A stretch of DNA of 64,000 nt from JAIBAJ01 sp965284645 (GTDB taxonomy: Bacteria > Bacteroidota > Bacteroidia > JAIBAJ01), in contig OZ260106.1 in assembly GCA_965284645.1 (NCBI GenBank), positions 2,728,001-2,792,000 of the forward strand, given 5' to 3'. Every line of letters starts with the position of its first letter. Within the stretch, counting starts at the first letter, position 1. Both the position numbers and the translations under genes were made by a program. This document shows, in pieces, positions 54,301 to 60,250 of the stretch. A model generated the notes under the pieces. That model did no database searches, had not been told where the DNA came from, and worked only from the letters and a program-made list of their open reading frames with translations.

Positions 54301-54570
54301 GCATTTTACGACATTCTAAAAGAGCTTTGCATAAAATACGACTTCAAATATCCAGAAGACAAAATGATTGACCTTGCAAAAGCCGTGAAAGAATTAGTGG
54401 AAGGACAAGCCAAATTCCCTGACTGGAACAAACGTGACGACATTAAATCTGCTTTAAAAGTTGGACTCATTCTTTTGCTTGATGAGTTTGGTTATCCACC
54501 AGTAGAAAGAGACGAAGTGTATGTTGAGATTTTTGAACAAGCAGAAAACTTTAAGAAAAATCAGAACTAA
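51358..54570 (+). CDS. hsdR: Type I restriction-modification system, endonuclease/translocase subunit HsdR
   Basis: A 1070-residue motor nuclease. The N-terminal HsdR_N nuclease domain carries a PD-(D/E)xK-type motif in IPDGIVYINGLPLVVFEFKS. The SF2 helicase core has Walker A GATGCGKS at 314-321, DEAH at 418-421 and FTGTPID shortly after. Motifs V/VI follow in the second lobe (VDMWLTGFDVPFLD, TISRVNRKF), then a long helical C-terminal domain for M2S binding. It translocates unmethylated DNA and cuts at a distance. The complete, uninterrupted M-S-R set suggests a functional system. Confidence 0.95.
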   Translation: MKFTEEKLERAFTELLGQEGFPHHLGITISRKPEDVLIEEDLQTFLLNQYAGQGITVNEIKSIILQLKSLSAYDLYESNKTFLKMLSDGFILKREDRNQKDIYIQLINYAGLNKHRQPEEGEVISIVAEEETPYPADNNIYKFVNQLEILGSEKRIPDGIVYINGLPLVVFEFKSAIREEATIYDAFKQLTVRYRRDIPELFKYNAFCVISDGVNNKAGSFFAPYEFFYAWRRVAGLAKDVDGIDSMFTLIQGMFHKNRLRDIIRNFIYIPDSSKKNEKIVCRYPQYYAARALYDNIKKAQKPEGNGKGGTYFGATGCGKSFTMLYLTRLLMKSEYFESPTIVLITDRTDLDDQLSGQFTNAKNFIGDNTVVSVESRANLRALLQGRQSGGVFLTTIHKFTEDTQLLTDRTNVICISDEAHRSQVNLDQKVKVTENGVTKTYGFAKYLHDSLPNATFVGFTGTPIDATLDVFGKVVDAYTMTESVKDEITVRIVYEGRAAKVLLNNSKLKEIEDYYAKCAEIGSNENQIEQSKKEMAQMYAIIGDPDRLKAVAEDFVNHYENRVSEGSTVKGKAMFVCSTREIAYEMYKNIIALKPEWNEIRAAEEGAELTEKDKRELKPIERIKLIATRGQDDDEEMYELLGTKDQRKELDRQFKNEKSNFKIAIVVDMWLTGFDVPFLDSIYIDKPIQRHNLIQTISRVNRKFEGKNKGLVVDYIGIKNQMNLALKQYSEGDKDNFEDIAESIIIVRNHLDLLAKLFHTFDSSKYFSGTTIQQLNTLNLAAEYVQQSKEFETRFMGLVKRLKAAYDICAGSEQLTQTERDYTHFYLAVRSIVFKLTKGNAPDTAQMNAKVREMIKEALQSEGVEEIFKLGDEAETEQDIFDEDYLAKIEKIKLPNTKIKLLQQLLAKVISEIKKVNRVKGIDFTKKMQALVERYNDRDSNDILRSEVYEEMASALTDLIWEVHKEFSAGDALGIDFEEKAFYDILKELCIKYDFKYPEDKMIDLAKAVKELVEGQAKFPDWNKRDDIKSALKVGLILLLDEFGYPPVERDEVYVEIFEQAENFKKNQN

Positions 54571-54794
54571 TGAGCCACCGCAGCAGTCACACACATTGCC
54601 AAGTCGCACAAGCCGACACACAAGCCAAAACTTGGCAAAGAGTGTGCCTGCCCCACCGCAAGACAAATTCATTTTTTTTCTTCCCTCCCTTCGGTGTTTT
54701 AATTTTTCCGCCACCCACAGCCGACACAAAAACAGTTGGACAGAAACAGCGAAAACCCTTACTGACAGCGACTTGAAAATGAAGTAAGACAGAA
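54571..54794 (+). other. Non-coding tail of the hsd unit with a long hairpin
   Basis: Gene-free and C-rich on the plus strand. An inverted repeat CACAC..TTGCCAAGT (54589-54604) pairs with ACTTGGCAA..GTGTG (54630-54646). The loop contains CACAAGCCGAC (54607-54617), shared with the loop upstream of hsdM. Words such as CCCCACCGCA also occur on both sides of the operon. Confidence 0.55.
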
Positions 54795-54936
54795 GGCCAG
54801 CTTACAACAGCGGTTTTGCAAAAAAGCGGGTTCAGTGGTTAATTGAACATTATACCTCGCATCAACTTTTGTGCTATGTTGACAGTTTTGAGCTCCGAAA
54901 TCCGCTTCTTCGCAAAGCCGCCAAACGTAGAGGCAA
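54795..54936 (+). other. attC-like palindrome B
   Basis: Closes the hsd unit. The left core is TTACAAC (AAC 54806-54808) and a degenerate right core GTAGAGG begins at 54927, 118 nt apart. The long arms GCGGTTTTGCAAAAAAGCGG (54810-54829) and CCGCTTCTTCGCAAAGCCGC (54902-54921) are complementary with a few mismatches. The internal sequence differs from A and C, but the geometry is the same. Confidence 0.6.
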
Positions 54937-55017
54937 GGTAAATTGGCCACTACACCAAACCTTTCAGCTTAAAGGTAAAGTTTTTCAATTTAGCTTGCAA
55001 ATCATTAATAGGATACG

Positions 55018-55025
55018 TATCTTTG
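55018..55025 (+). promoter_or_regulatory. Promoter for the antitoxin-PIN pair
   Basis: TATCTTTG matches the -7 consensus, with a TTG at 54995-54997 exactly 20 nt upstream as the -33 element. This is one of the best-formed promoters in the window, 17 nt before the ATG at 55043. Confidence 0.7.
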
Positions 55026-55042
55026 CTTTTAAAATACGTATT

Positions 55043-55288
55043 ATGACAACCAAGCTGACATTGACCGTAGAAAAGACAATTATCGAAAGGGCCAAAGCTT
55101 ATGCAAAAAAAACAGGGAGAAGTCTATCTGAATTAATAGAGAGCTACCTTGAAAACATAACTGAGGAAAATTATAATTCAGAATTGTCTCCAAAACTAAA
55201 GAAGTTAATTGGATCAGTCAAGCTACCTGAAGACTTTGACGAAGAAAAAGAATTACGCTCTGCAATTGAAAAGAAACATTTGATATGA
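55043..55288 (+). CDS. DUF6364-like antitoxin
   Basis: An 81-residue protein. The N-terminus MTTKLTLTVEKTIIERAKAY is a ribbon-helix-helix-type DNA-binding pattern (strand TKLTLTV, then a helix), followed by KKTGRSLSELIESYLENI and an acidic C-terminus likely to wrap the toxin. The frame is open 58 codons upstream, but a promoter box lies in between and MTTKLTLTV is the usual family start. It overlaps the PIN gene by 4 bp (ATGA), so the two are translated together. It probably neutralises the PIN toxin and represses its own promoter. Confidence 0.82.
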   Translation: MTTKLTLTVEKTIIERAKAYAKKTGRSLSELIESYLENITEENYNSELSPKLKKLIGSVKLPEDFDEEKELRSAIEKKHLI

Positions 55289-55707
55289 TAAAAATATTTC
55301 TTGATACCAATATTCTGGTTGATTTAATTGCCGATAGAAAACCATTCAGTAAACAAGCAATTGAAATTTTTAAAAGCACGGAGAAAAATAAAACCCAACT
55401 CTTTACATCTTCTCACGCCATAGCGACTGCTCATTATTTATTGAAAAAATATGTAGAAGAAAAAGAACTTAGGAAGATTATTTTCAATCTCCTTGAATTT
55501 CTTAGTGTAATTCCAGTCGATATTGATGTGTTGAAAAAAGGGTTACAATCCAATCACAAAGACTTTGAAGACGCTGTTCAAATTCTTTGTGCCTCAACTA
55601 TAACGGGAATAGATTTTATTATTACTAGAAATCCAAAGGATTTTAAAACAAGTGAAATATCGGTTTTAACGCCAGATGAAATTTGCTTAAAATTAAATTC
55701 AATCTGA
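55285..55707 (+). CDS. PIN-domain toxin (VapC-like ribonuclease)
   Basis: A 140-residue PIN-domain protein. The first acidic residue is D7 in MIKIFLDTNILVDLIADRKP. Further conserved acids are in the DFEDAVQ segment near residue 92-95 and in the C-terminal ITRNPKDFKTSE. PIN toxins cut RNA, often tRNA or rRNA, with Mg. Paired with the DUF6364-like antitoxin it forms a type II toxin-antitoxin module that could stabilise the accessory island. It is followed after ~45 bp by the attC-like palindrome C. Confidence 0.86.
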   Translation: MIKIFLDTNILVDLIADRKPFSKQAIEIFKSTEKNKTQLFTSSHAIATAHYLLKKYVEEKELRKIIFNLLEFLSVIPVDIDVLKKGLQSNHKDFEDAVQILCASTITGIDFIITRNPKDFKTSEISVLTPDEICLKLNSI

Positions 55708-55749
55708 TAAGCTAAGTCAAAGAAATTAAATACTCAAAAAATTAAAAAA

Positions 55750-55885
55750 CCCCTAACAGTGGGCAAAGGCAATAAGTGAATTCGCCCTTCGAATGGAGTT
55801 TTGGTGAAAAAAATGGGAACTTTCTTAATATAAACCTTTATCTGTAAATTCGCTTATTGCATCTGGTTCCAGAAAGTTGGCGGTA
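55750..55885 (+). other. attC-like palindrome C
   Basis: Left core CCCTAAC (AAC 55755-55757) and right core GTTGGCG (55876-55882), 118 nt apart. The arms GCAATAAGTGAATT and AATTCGCTTATTGC pair with a single G-T mismatch. The sequence is closely related to palindrome A over most of its length. Confidence 0.6.
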
Positions 55886-55985
55886 ATATTAAATGACAGG
55901 CAATGAGAAACTACATAAGTAACTGCCTCTGTTGTCTTGCTTTAAAGCGATCCTTGAACGGAGTTAAAGGCAACCATTAGAACCA

Positions 55986-56372
55986 ATGAAAAAATTAAGT
56001 TTTATTTTACTACTTACTTTGATAAACCTTTCTTTATCGGCCCAGACCAATGAAAAGGAATGGCCTGAAGAAAGTAAGCCTACTAAAATTGCCTTGTCTG
56101 ACCTTTTTGGAAATTGGTATTCAGCAGATTCAACCGCGAATAAGATTAGTTTTAAAAAACTAAATAACTACGCAGTTGAAATGGAGGGAATTCGCCATGG
56201 TGTTGGTAATTACAGTTTTAATATAGCAGGCGACAGTATTTCGGTGAAGGGAATGGCGATAAACTGGCCACCCCTTGATTGTTCTTTAAGGCTTTTGAAA
56301 GGGAATTTGTTAGAAATAGAATTTTTCCAATTTTATTATGCGAATTCAAGCAAGATGATTTACAGGCGATAA
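55986..56372 (+). CDS. Small secreted protein of unknown function
   Basis: A 128-residue protein with a signal peptide (MKKLSFILLLTLINLSLSAQ). The mature ~105 residues form a run of short beta strands (LFGNWYSADSTANKISFKKL, YAVEMEGIRHGVGNYSFNIA, DSISVKG) that looks lipocalin-like, but I recognise no family. It follows palindrome C on the plus strand and could be the body of a fourth cassette. I see no attC-like palindrome after it, only the structured repeat copy f, so it may belong to the chromosome instead. Confidence 0.65.
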   Translation: MKKLSFILLLTLINLSLSAQTNEKEWPEESKPTKIALSDLFGNWYSADSTANKISFKKLNNYAVEMEGIRHGVGNYSFNIAGDSISVKGMAINWPPLDCSLRLLKGNLLEIEFFQFYYANSSKMIYRR

Positions 56373-56550
56373 ATGAGTTTGATTAAGAATAGTTGTTGGT
56401 TTTTCTAAAAGTTTAATTGGCCTTTATTTCCAGCCTTTCGTAACTAGTTAAATCGTAAGATAATTTATGTATAGTTAAACCTTGGCCTTTTTTTGAAGGT
56501 TAAGTATTAAAAAAACTCTCCATTTCTCTACCCAAGGCCTATTTAAAGCG

Positions 56551-56703
56551 CCCCGGGCAACGATAGGAACGTAAAGCCCGCAAGGACAGCCGTAGCTTTA
56601 GCGAAGGATGGACGCGGACTTGCAGTGGATAGCGTGACCCAACCGCCTTTGGTAAAGCTTAGATTCATAGGTGAATGGTTTTGGGCGGTTGGGGGCCCGC
56701 CAA
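56551..56703 (+). repeat. Structured intergenic repeat, copy f
   Basis: Plus-strand copy. Head CCCCGGGCAACGATAG, block GTAAAGCCCGCAAGG, variable hairpin, GGACTTGCAGTGGATAGCG. Stem arms CCCAACCGCC (56638-56647) and GGCGGTTGGG (56684-56693). Tail GGGGGCCCGCCAAAT. It lies in the 459-bp gene-free stretch before the his leader and marks the right side of the accessory island. Its head faces copy e. Confidence 0.82.
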
Positions 56704-56831
56704 ATTATATTGAAATTGATCGATTTTTGGTAACTAATAGCTTTGTGTAGTAATCTCATAGATAAATAAAAATTGCTTATTTTGTTGTAAGTCAATAGTA
56801 TATGATTAAATAAGGTGATTTTTTTAGGAAA

Positions 56832-56948
56832 ATGAAAAAATTTGGTCAATTCAAAACTATGGCTACATTTGCTGCCACATTTTCACTAGAAATGCTTTTA
56901 ACAAGTTTACATCATCATCATCATCATCTAAGCGCTCAGGCGAGGTGA
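56832..56948 (+). CDS. hisL: his operon leader peptide
   Basis: A 38-codon reading frame not long enough to be called by size alone. It starts at the ATG at 56832 (MKKFGQFKTMATF) and contains six consecutive CAT codons (residues 27-32, TSLHHHHHHLSAQAR), ending at TGA 56946-56948. It lies 109 bp before hisG and just ahead of a terminator hairpin. A run of His codons in a short peptide before a his operon is the classical sign of ribosome-mediated attenuation: when charged tRNA-His is scarce the ribosome stalls there and the operon is read. Confidence 0.92.
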   Translation: MKKFGQFKTMATFAATFSLEMLLTSLHHHHHHLSAQAR

Positions 56949-57016
56949 TTGTGGTATGCTGTAGCTAATTAACCATATTTTAAAACCCGTCTGCGTAAAT
57001 CAGGCGGGTTTTTCGT
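56937..57016 (+). promoter_or_regulatory. his attenuator: antiterminator and terminator
   Basis: Terminator: ACCCGTCTG in the 5' arm (56982-56993) pairs with CAGGCGGGT (57001-57009) and is followed by a T-rich run. The 5' arm can instead pair with CAGGCGAGGT at 56937-56946, which overlaps the end and stop codon of the leader peptide. CAGGCG occurs in both competitors. A ribosome finishing at the stop masks the antiterminator and lets the terminator form; a ribosome stalled at the His codons leaves it free. Confidence 0.85.
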
Positions 57017-57057
57017 TTTATAATCCTACTGGTTTACTCAGACACAACCAATGAAAC

Positions 57058-57915
57058 ATGAGTAAACTAAAAATTGCCATTCAAAAAAGCGGACGACTAA
57101 GTGAGCGTTCGTTGAAACTACTGGAAGAATGCGGTATAAAACTGTCAAGTGGCGACCGAAAACTAAATGCCGAGGCTCAAAATTTTCCAGTAGAAATTCT
57201 TTTTCTCCGCGACGATGATATTCCGCAATATGTGGAACAAGGCGTTGCTGATATTGGAATTTTAGGTGAAAACGAGGTGTGGGAAAAGGGAAAAAAGGTA
57301 GTGGAAGTTGAAAAATTAGGTTTTGCCGGATGTAAAATGTCTTTGGCGATTCCAAAAGAGGAAACATACGACGGATTGCAGTTTTTTCAGCATAAGAAAA
57401 TTGCGACCAGTTATCCCCGGATTCTTCAAAAGTTTTTTCAATCGAAAGGTATTCAAGTAAGTATCGAAGAAATTGGAGGAAGCGTTGAAATTGCTACAGG
57501 AATAGGCTTGGCAGACGCAATTTTTGATATAGTTGGCACGGGAAGTACCTTGTTGATCAATGGATTGAAAGAGGTAGAAGTGGTTGCAAAAAGTGAGGCC
57601 GTATTAATCTCTAATCCAGAATTGGCTAGTGACAAACAACGCATATTGGATAAATTGCTATTCCGGATTAAGGCTGTAAAAAGTGCTTCCGAAAACAAAT
57701 ATATTCTACTCAATGCACCGGATTCTTCACTCGAAAACATTTGCAAAATATTGCCAGGTATGAAATCACCGACCATTTTACCCTTGGCTGAACCTGGCTG
57801 GAGTAGCTTACATGCAGTGGTAAAAGAAGATAAGTTTTGGGATGTGATTGATCAGCTTAAAAGCTTTGGAGCGCAAGGGATTTTGGTTATTCCAATTGAA
57901 AAAATGGTTTTATAA
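57058..57915 (+). CDS. hisG: ATP phosphoribosyltransferase HisG (long form)
   Basis: A 285-residue enzyme for the first step of histidine synthesis, joining ATP and PRPP. It begins MSKLKIAIQKSGRLSERSL. The catalytic PRPP-binding loop is DAIFDIVGTGSTLLINGLKE near 160. The C-terminal ACT-like regulatory domain (SLENICKILPGMKSPTILPL onward) marks the long, hexameric form that is feedback-inhibited by histidine. It is the first structural gene of hisGDCBHAF(IE), under the leader attenuator. Confidence 0.96.
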   Translation: MSKLKIAIQKSGRLSERSLKLLEECGIKLSSGDRKLNAEAQNFPVEILFLRDDDIPQYVEQGVADIGILGENEVWEKGKKVVEVEKLGFAGCKMSLAIPKEETYDGLQFFQHKKIATSYPRILQKFFQSKGIQVSIEEIGGSVEIATGIGLADAIFDIVGTGSTLLINGLKEVEVVAKSEAVLISNPELASDKQRILDKLLFRIKAVKSASENKYILLNAPDSSLENICKILPGMKSPTILPLAEPGWSSLHAVVKEDKFWDVIDQLKSFGAQGILVIPIEKMVL

Positions 57916-57941
57916 CAACGATAGATAAACGTAGGAAATAA

Positions 57942-59222
57942 ATGAAAAAATACCTTAATCCAAACAGAAAGGAATGGGCCAAACTTACACAGCGTCCGGC
58001 CGTTGAGCAAAAGGAATTGTTTAAACTGGTGCATCAATTATTTGCTGAAATTGAAAAAAATGGGGACGAGGCCCTGGTTAAATACAGTAAAATCTTTGAT
58101 AAATCCGAATTCAATTTAAGTGCAGTTTCGCTTGGAACCATACAAGAGGCTGAAACTCTGGTATCTACTGAACTAAAAAGTGCAATTCAACTGGCAAAGG
58201 CCAATATAGAGAAGTTTCACCAGGCGCAATGGGAAGCCACAAATCCGGTGGAAACCATGCCAGGAGTAAGTTGCTGGAGAGAATCCCGTCCTATTGAACG
58301 AGTTGGCATTTACATTCCAGGAGGGGAGGCGCCATTGTTTTCAACTGTTCTCATGCTGGGTATACCTGCTGTTTTAGCCGGTTGTAAAGAAATAATCCTT
58401 TGCACTCCTCCTGATATAAAGGGCAAGATAAATCCCGCTATTTTGTATGCGGCTCAATTGGTGGGGATTTCAAAGGTTTTCGCCATTGGAGGTATCCAGG
58501 CCATCGGAGGAATGACCATCGGTACGGCTACCATTCCCAAGGTTGACAAAGTGTTTGGGCCCGGAAACCAATATGTAACCGCTGCCAAACAAATCGCTCA
58601 ACATTACGGTGTGGCTATTGATATGCCTGCGGGTCCAAGCGAAGTATTGGTTATTGCTGATACAAGTTCAAGGCCCGAATTTGTAGCTGCCGACCTGCTT
58701 TCTCAGGCCGAACATGGATCAGATAGCCAAGTGATTCTCCTTTCGGATTCGGAGGAGGTTATAGATTTATGTCTTCAGGAAATCGAGAACCAAGTGGAAA
58801 AATTGCCACGCAAAGAAATTGCCAGGTTTGCCCTGAAAAATAGCAAAGCCATTGTCTTTACTAAGCTATCAGCATGCATAGATTTCAGCAATGCTTATGC
58901 ACCCGAACATTTAATTTTGGCCATTCGTAATTTTAGGTCTGTACTTCCACAGATTCAACATGCGGGCTCCGTTTTTTTAGGAAACTACAGTTGCGAAAGT
59001 GCCGGTGACTATGCAAGTGGTACCAACCATACCTTACCTACCAATGGTTATGCCCGAAGCTACAGCGGGGTTTCGCTGGATAGTTTTTTGAGGAAGATTA
59101 CCTTTCAGGAAATAAGTGAAGCAGGAATCAAAAACATTGGTCCAGCTATTGAAATAATGGCTGAGGCTGAGCAATTGATGGCTCATAAAAATGCAGTACG
59201 TGTTAGACTTAATAGTTTATAA
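57942..59222 (+). CDS. hisD: Histidinol dehydrogenase HisD
   Basis: A 426-residue zinc enzyme that oxidises L-histidinol to L-histidine in two NAD-dependent steps, the end of the pathway. Family segments seen: ERVGIYIPGGEAPLFSTVLM, the NAD-binding region around KVDKVFGPGNQYVTAAKQ, DMPAGPSEVLVIAD, DLLSQAEHGSDSQVILL (with the catalytic Glu/His region), and SCESAGDYASGTNHTLPTNG. Length matches (about 430). It follows hisG by 26 bp and precedes hisC by 3 bp. Confidence 0.96.
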   Translation: MKKYLNPNRKEWAKLTQRPAVEQKELFKLVHQLFAEIEKNGDEALVKYSKIFDKSEFNLSAVSLGTIQEAETLVSTELKSAIQLAKANIEKFHQAQWEATNPVETMPGVSCWRESRPIERVGIYIPGGEAPLFSTVLMLGIPAVLAGCKEIILCTPPDIKGKINPAILYAAQLVGISKVFAIGGIQAIGGMTIGTATIPKVDKVFGPGNQYVTAAKQIAQHYGVAIDMPAGPSEVLVIADTSSRPEFVAADLLSQAEHGSDSQVILLSDSEEVIDLCLQEIENQVEKLPRKEIARFALKNSKAIVFTKLSACIDFSNAYAPEHLILAIRNFRSVLPQIQHAGSVFLGNYSCESAGDYASGTNHTLPTNGYARSYSGVSLDSFLRKITFQEISEAGIKNIGPAIEIMAEAEQLMAHKNAVRVRLNSL

Positions 59223-59225
59223 ACC

Positions 59226-60248
59226 ATGTTTAAAGTAGAAAAATATATTCGGCCCAATATTTTGGATTTAATGCCTTACAGTAGCGCCCGGGACGAATTT
59301 CAAGGCAAAGAAGGAATCTTTTTGGATGCCAATGAAAACCCGTATGGTCCTTACAACCGTTATCCAGATCCTTACCAAAAAGCCTTAAAAACCAAATTGG
59401 GGAAAATTAAGAATATTCCAACGAGGCAAATATTTATTGGAAACGGAAGCGATGAAGTAATAGATTTAGCTTACCGTATTTTTTGTGAACCGGGAAAGGA
59501 TAAGGTTATTGTTTGTCCGCCTACCTATGGTATGTACGAGGTTTCAGCCCAAATCAATGCGGTGGAAGTGGTTAAGGTAGCTTTGGATGCCAATTTTCAG
59601 CTGGATATCGATGAAATCTTAAAGCTTAACCGGTCTGTTAAGGAAATCAAGATGGTGTTTGTTTGTTCACCCAACAATCCGACCGGAAATAAACTAGAGC
59701 AGATTGAAACCCTTGTCAAACAGTTCAAGGGAATTGTTTTTGTGGATGAAGCCTACATCGATTTTTGTTCAGAGGAATCCATGCTTCAAAAGTTAAAGCA
59801 ATTTCCCAACCTAATTGTTTCTCAAACCTTGAGCAAAGCTTGGGGAAGAGCTTCCCTTCGGATTGGAATAGCTTATGCCAGTCCTGAGCTAATTGGGTAT
59901 TTTAACAAGGTAAAACCACCTTACAATGTGAGTGCAGTTAATCAGATGGAAGCCATCAAGGCCTTGGAAAATGTGGAGGAATTCAAAAGCCATGTTCAGA
60001 CCATTCTCGAGCAGAGGCAGGTATTGGTGGAGCAGCTCAGCCAATTGGCCTTTGTAGAAAAAGTTTTTCCCAGCGATGCTAATTTTTTATTGGTAAAAAC
60101 CCATGATGCCAATACCATTTATAACTTTTTGGTTGGACAAAAAATTGTAGTTCGCAACCGCCATTCAGTGGTGGCCAATTGCCTTCGCATAAGCATTGGA
60201 AAACCGGAAGAAAATCAAAAACTCATACAAACCCTAAAACAACTGTAA
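59226..60248 (+). CDS. hisC: Histidinol-phosphate aminotransferase HisC
   Basis: A 340-residue PLP-dependent aminotransferase of fold type I that converts imidazole acetol phosphate and glutamate to histidinol phosphate. Seen: FLDANENPYGPYNRYPDP near the N-terminus, the phosphate-binding NGSDEVIDL segment, CSPNNPTGN, VDEAYIDF, and the PLP lysine K204 in SQTLSKAWGRASLRIG. Length is normal (about 350). It lies 3 bp after hisD and 2 bp before hisB. Confidence 0.95.
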   Translation: MFKVEKYIRPNILDLMPYSSARDEFQGKEGIFLDANENPYGPYNRYPDPYQKALKTKLGKIKNIPTRQIFIGNGSDEVIDLAYRIFCEPGKDKVIVCPPTYGMYEVSAQINAVEVVKVALDANFQLDIDEILKLNRSVKEIKMVFVCSPNNPTGNKLEQIETLVKQFKGIVFVDEAYIDFCSEESMLQKLKQFPNLIVSQTLSKAWGRASLRIGIAYASPELIGYFNKVKPPYNVSAVNQMEAIKALENVEEFKSHVQTILEQRQVLVEQLSQLAFVEKVFPSDANFLLVKTHDANTIYNFLVGQKIVVRNRHSVVANCLRISIGKPEENQKLIQTLKQL

Positions 60249-60250
60249 GC

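Larger units (their letters stand above)
45969..55885 (+). mobile_element. Candidate integron-cassette-like array without integrase (CALIN-like)
   Basis: Three plus-strand gene units, each closed at its 3' end by a ~132-nt attC-like palindrome: ATPase/RloB (2.3 kb), hsdMSR (6.7 kb) and antitoxin/PIN (0.95 kb). All genes share orientation, as in integron cassettes. No intI-like tyrosine recombinase gene is in the window, hence the CALIN reading. Two of the three units show a promoter box of their own. The 6.7-kb unit is unusually large for a cassette. The interpretation rests on palindrome geometry and needs a covariance-model search. Confidence 0.55.

Noticed and set aside
54454..54787. Small frames on both strands downstream of hsdR
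   Set aside because: They cover the hairpin-bearing non-coding tail and the hsdR 3' end, are rich in Pro/His/Ser from biased composition, and show no domain.
54869..55042. Upstream extension of the antitoxin by 58 codons
   Set aside because: The extension runs through palindrome B and the promoter; the family start MTTKLTLTV is at 55043.
45969..56372. Prophage or transposon as the origin of the island
   Set aside because: No phage structural gene, transposase or recombinase and no simple terminal inverted repeats were found; the 3' palindromes after each unit fit a cassette array better.
56551..56703. Twister-like ribozyme in the structured repeat (CCCGCAAGG resembles a conserved twister segment)
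   Set aside because: The other twister segment (TGCAAGTCC) is only present in the opposite orientation of the element, and the stem order does not fit. Resemblance judged as chance.
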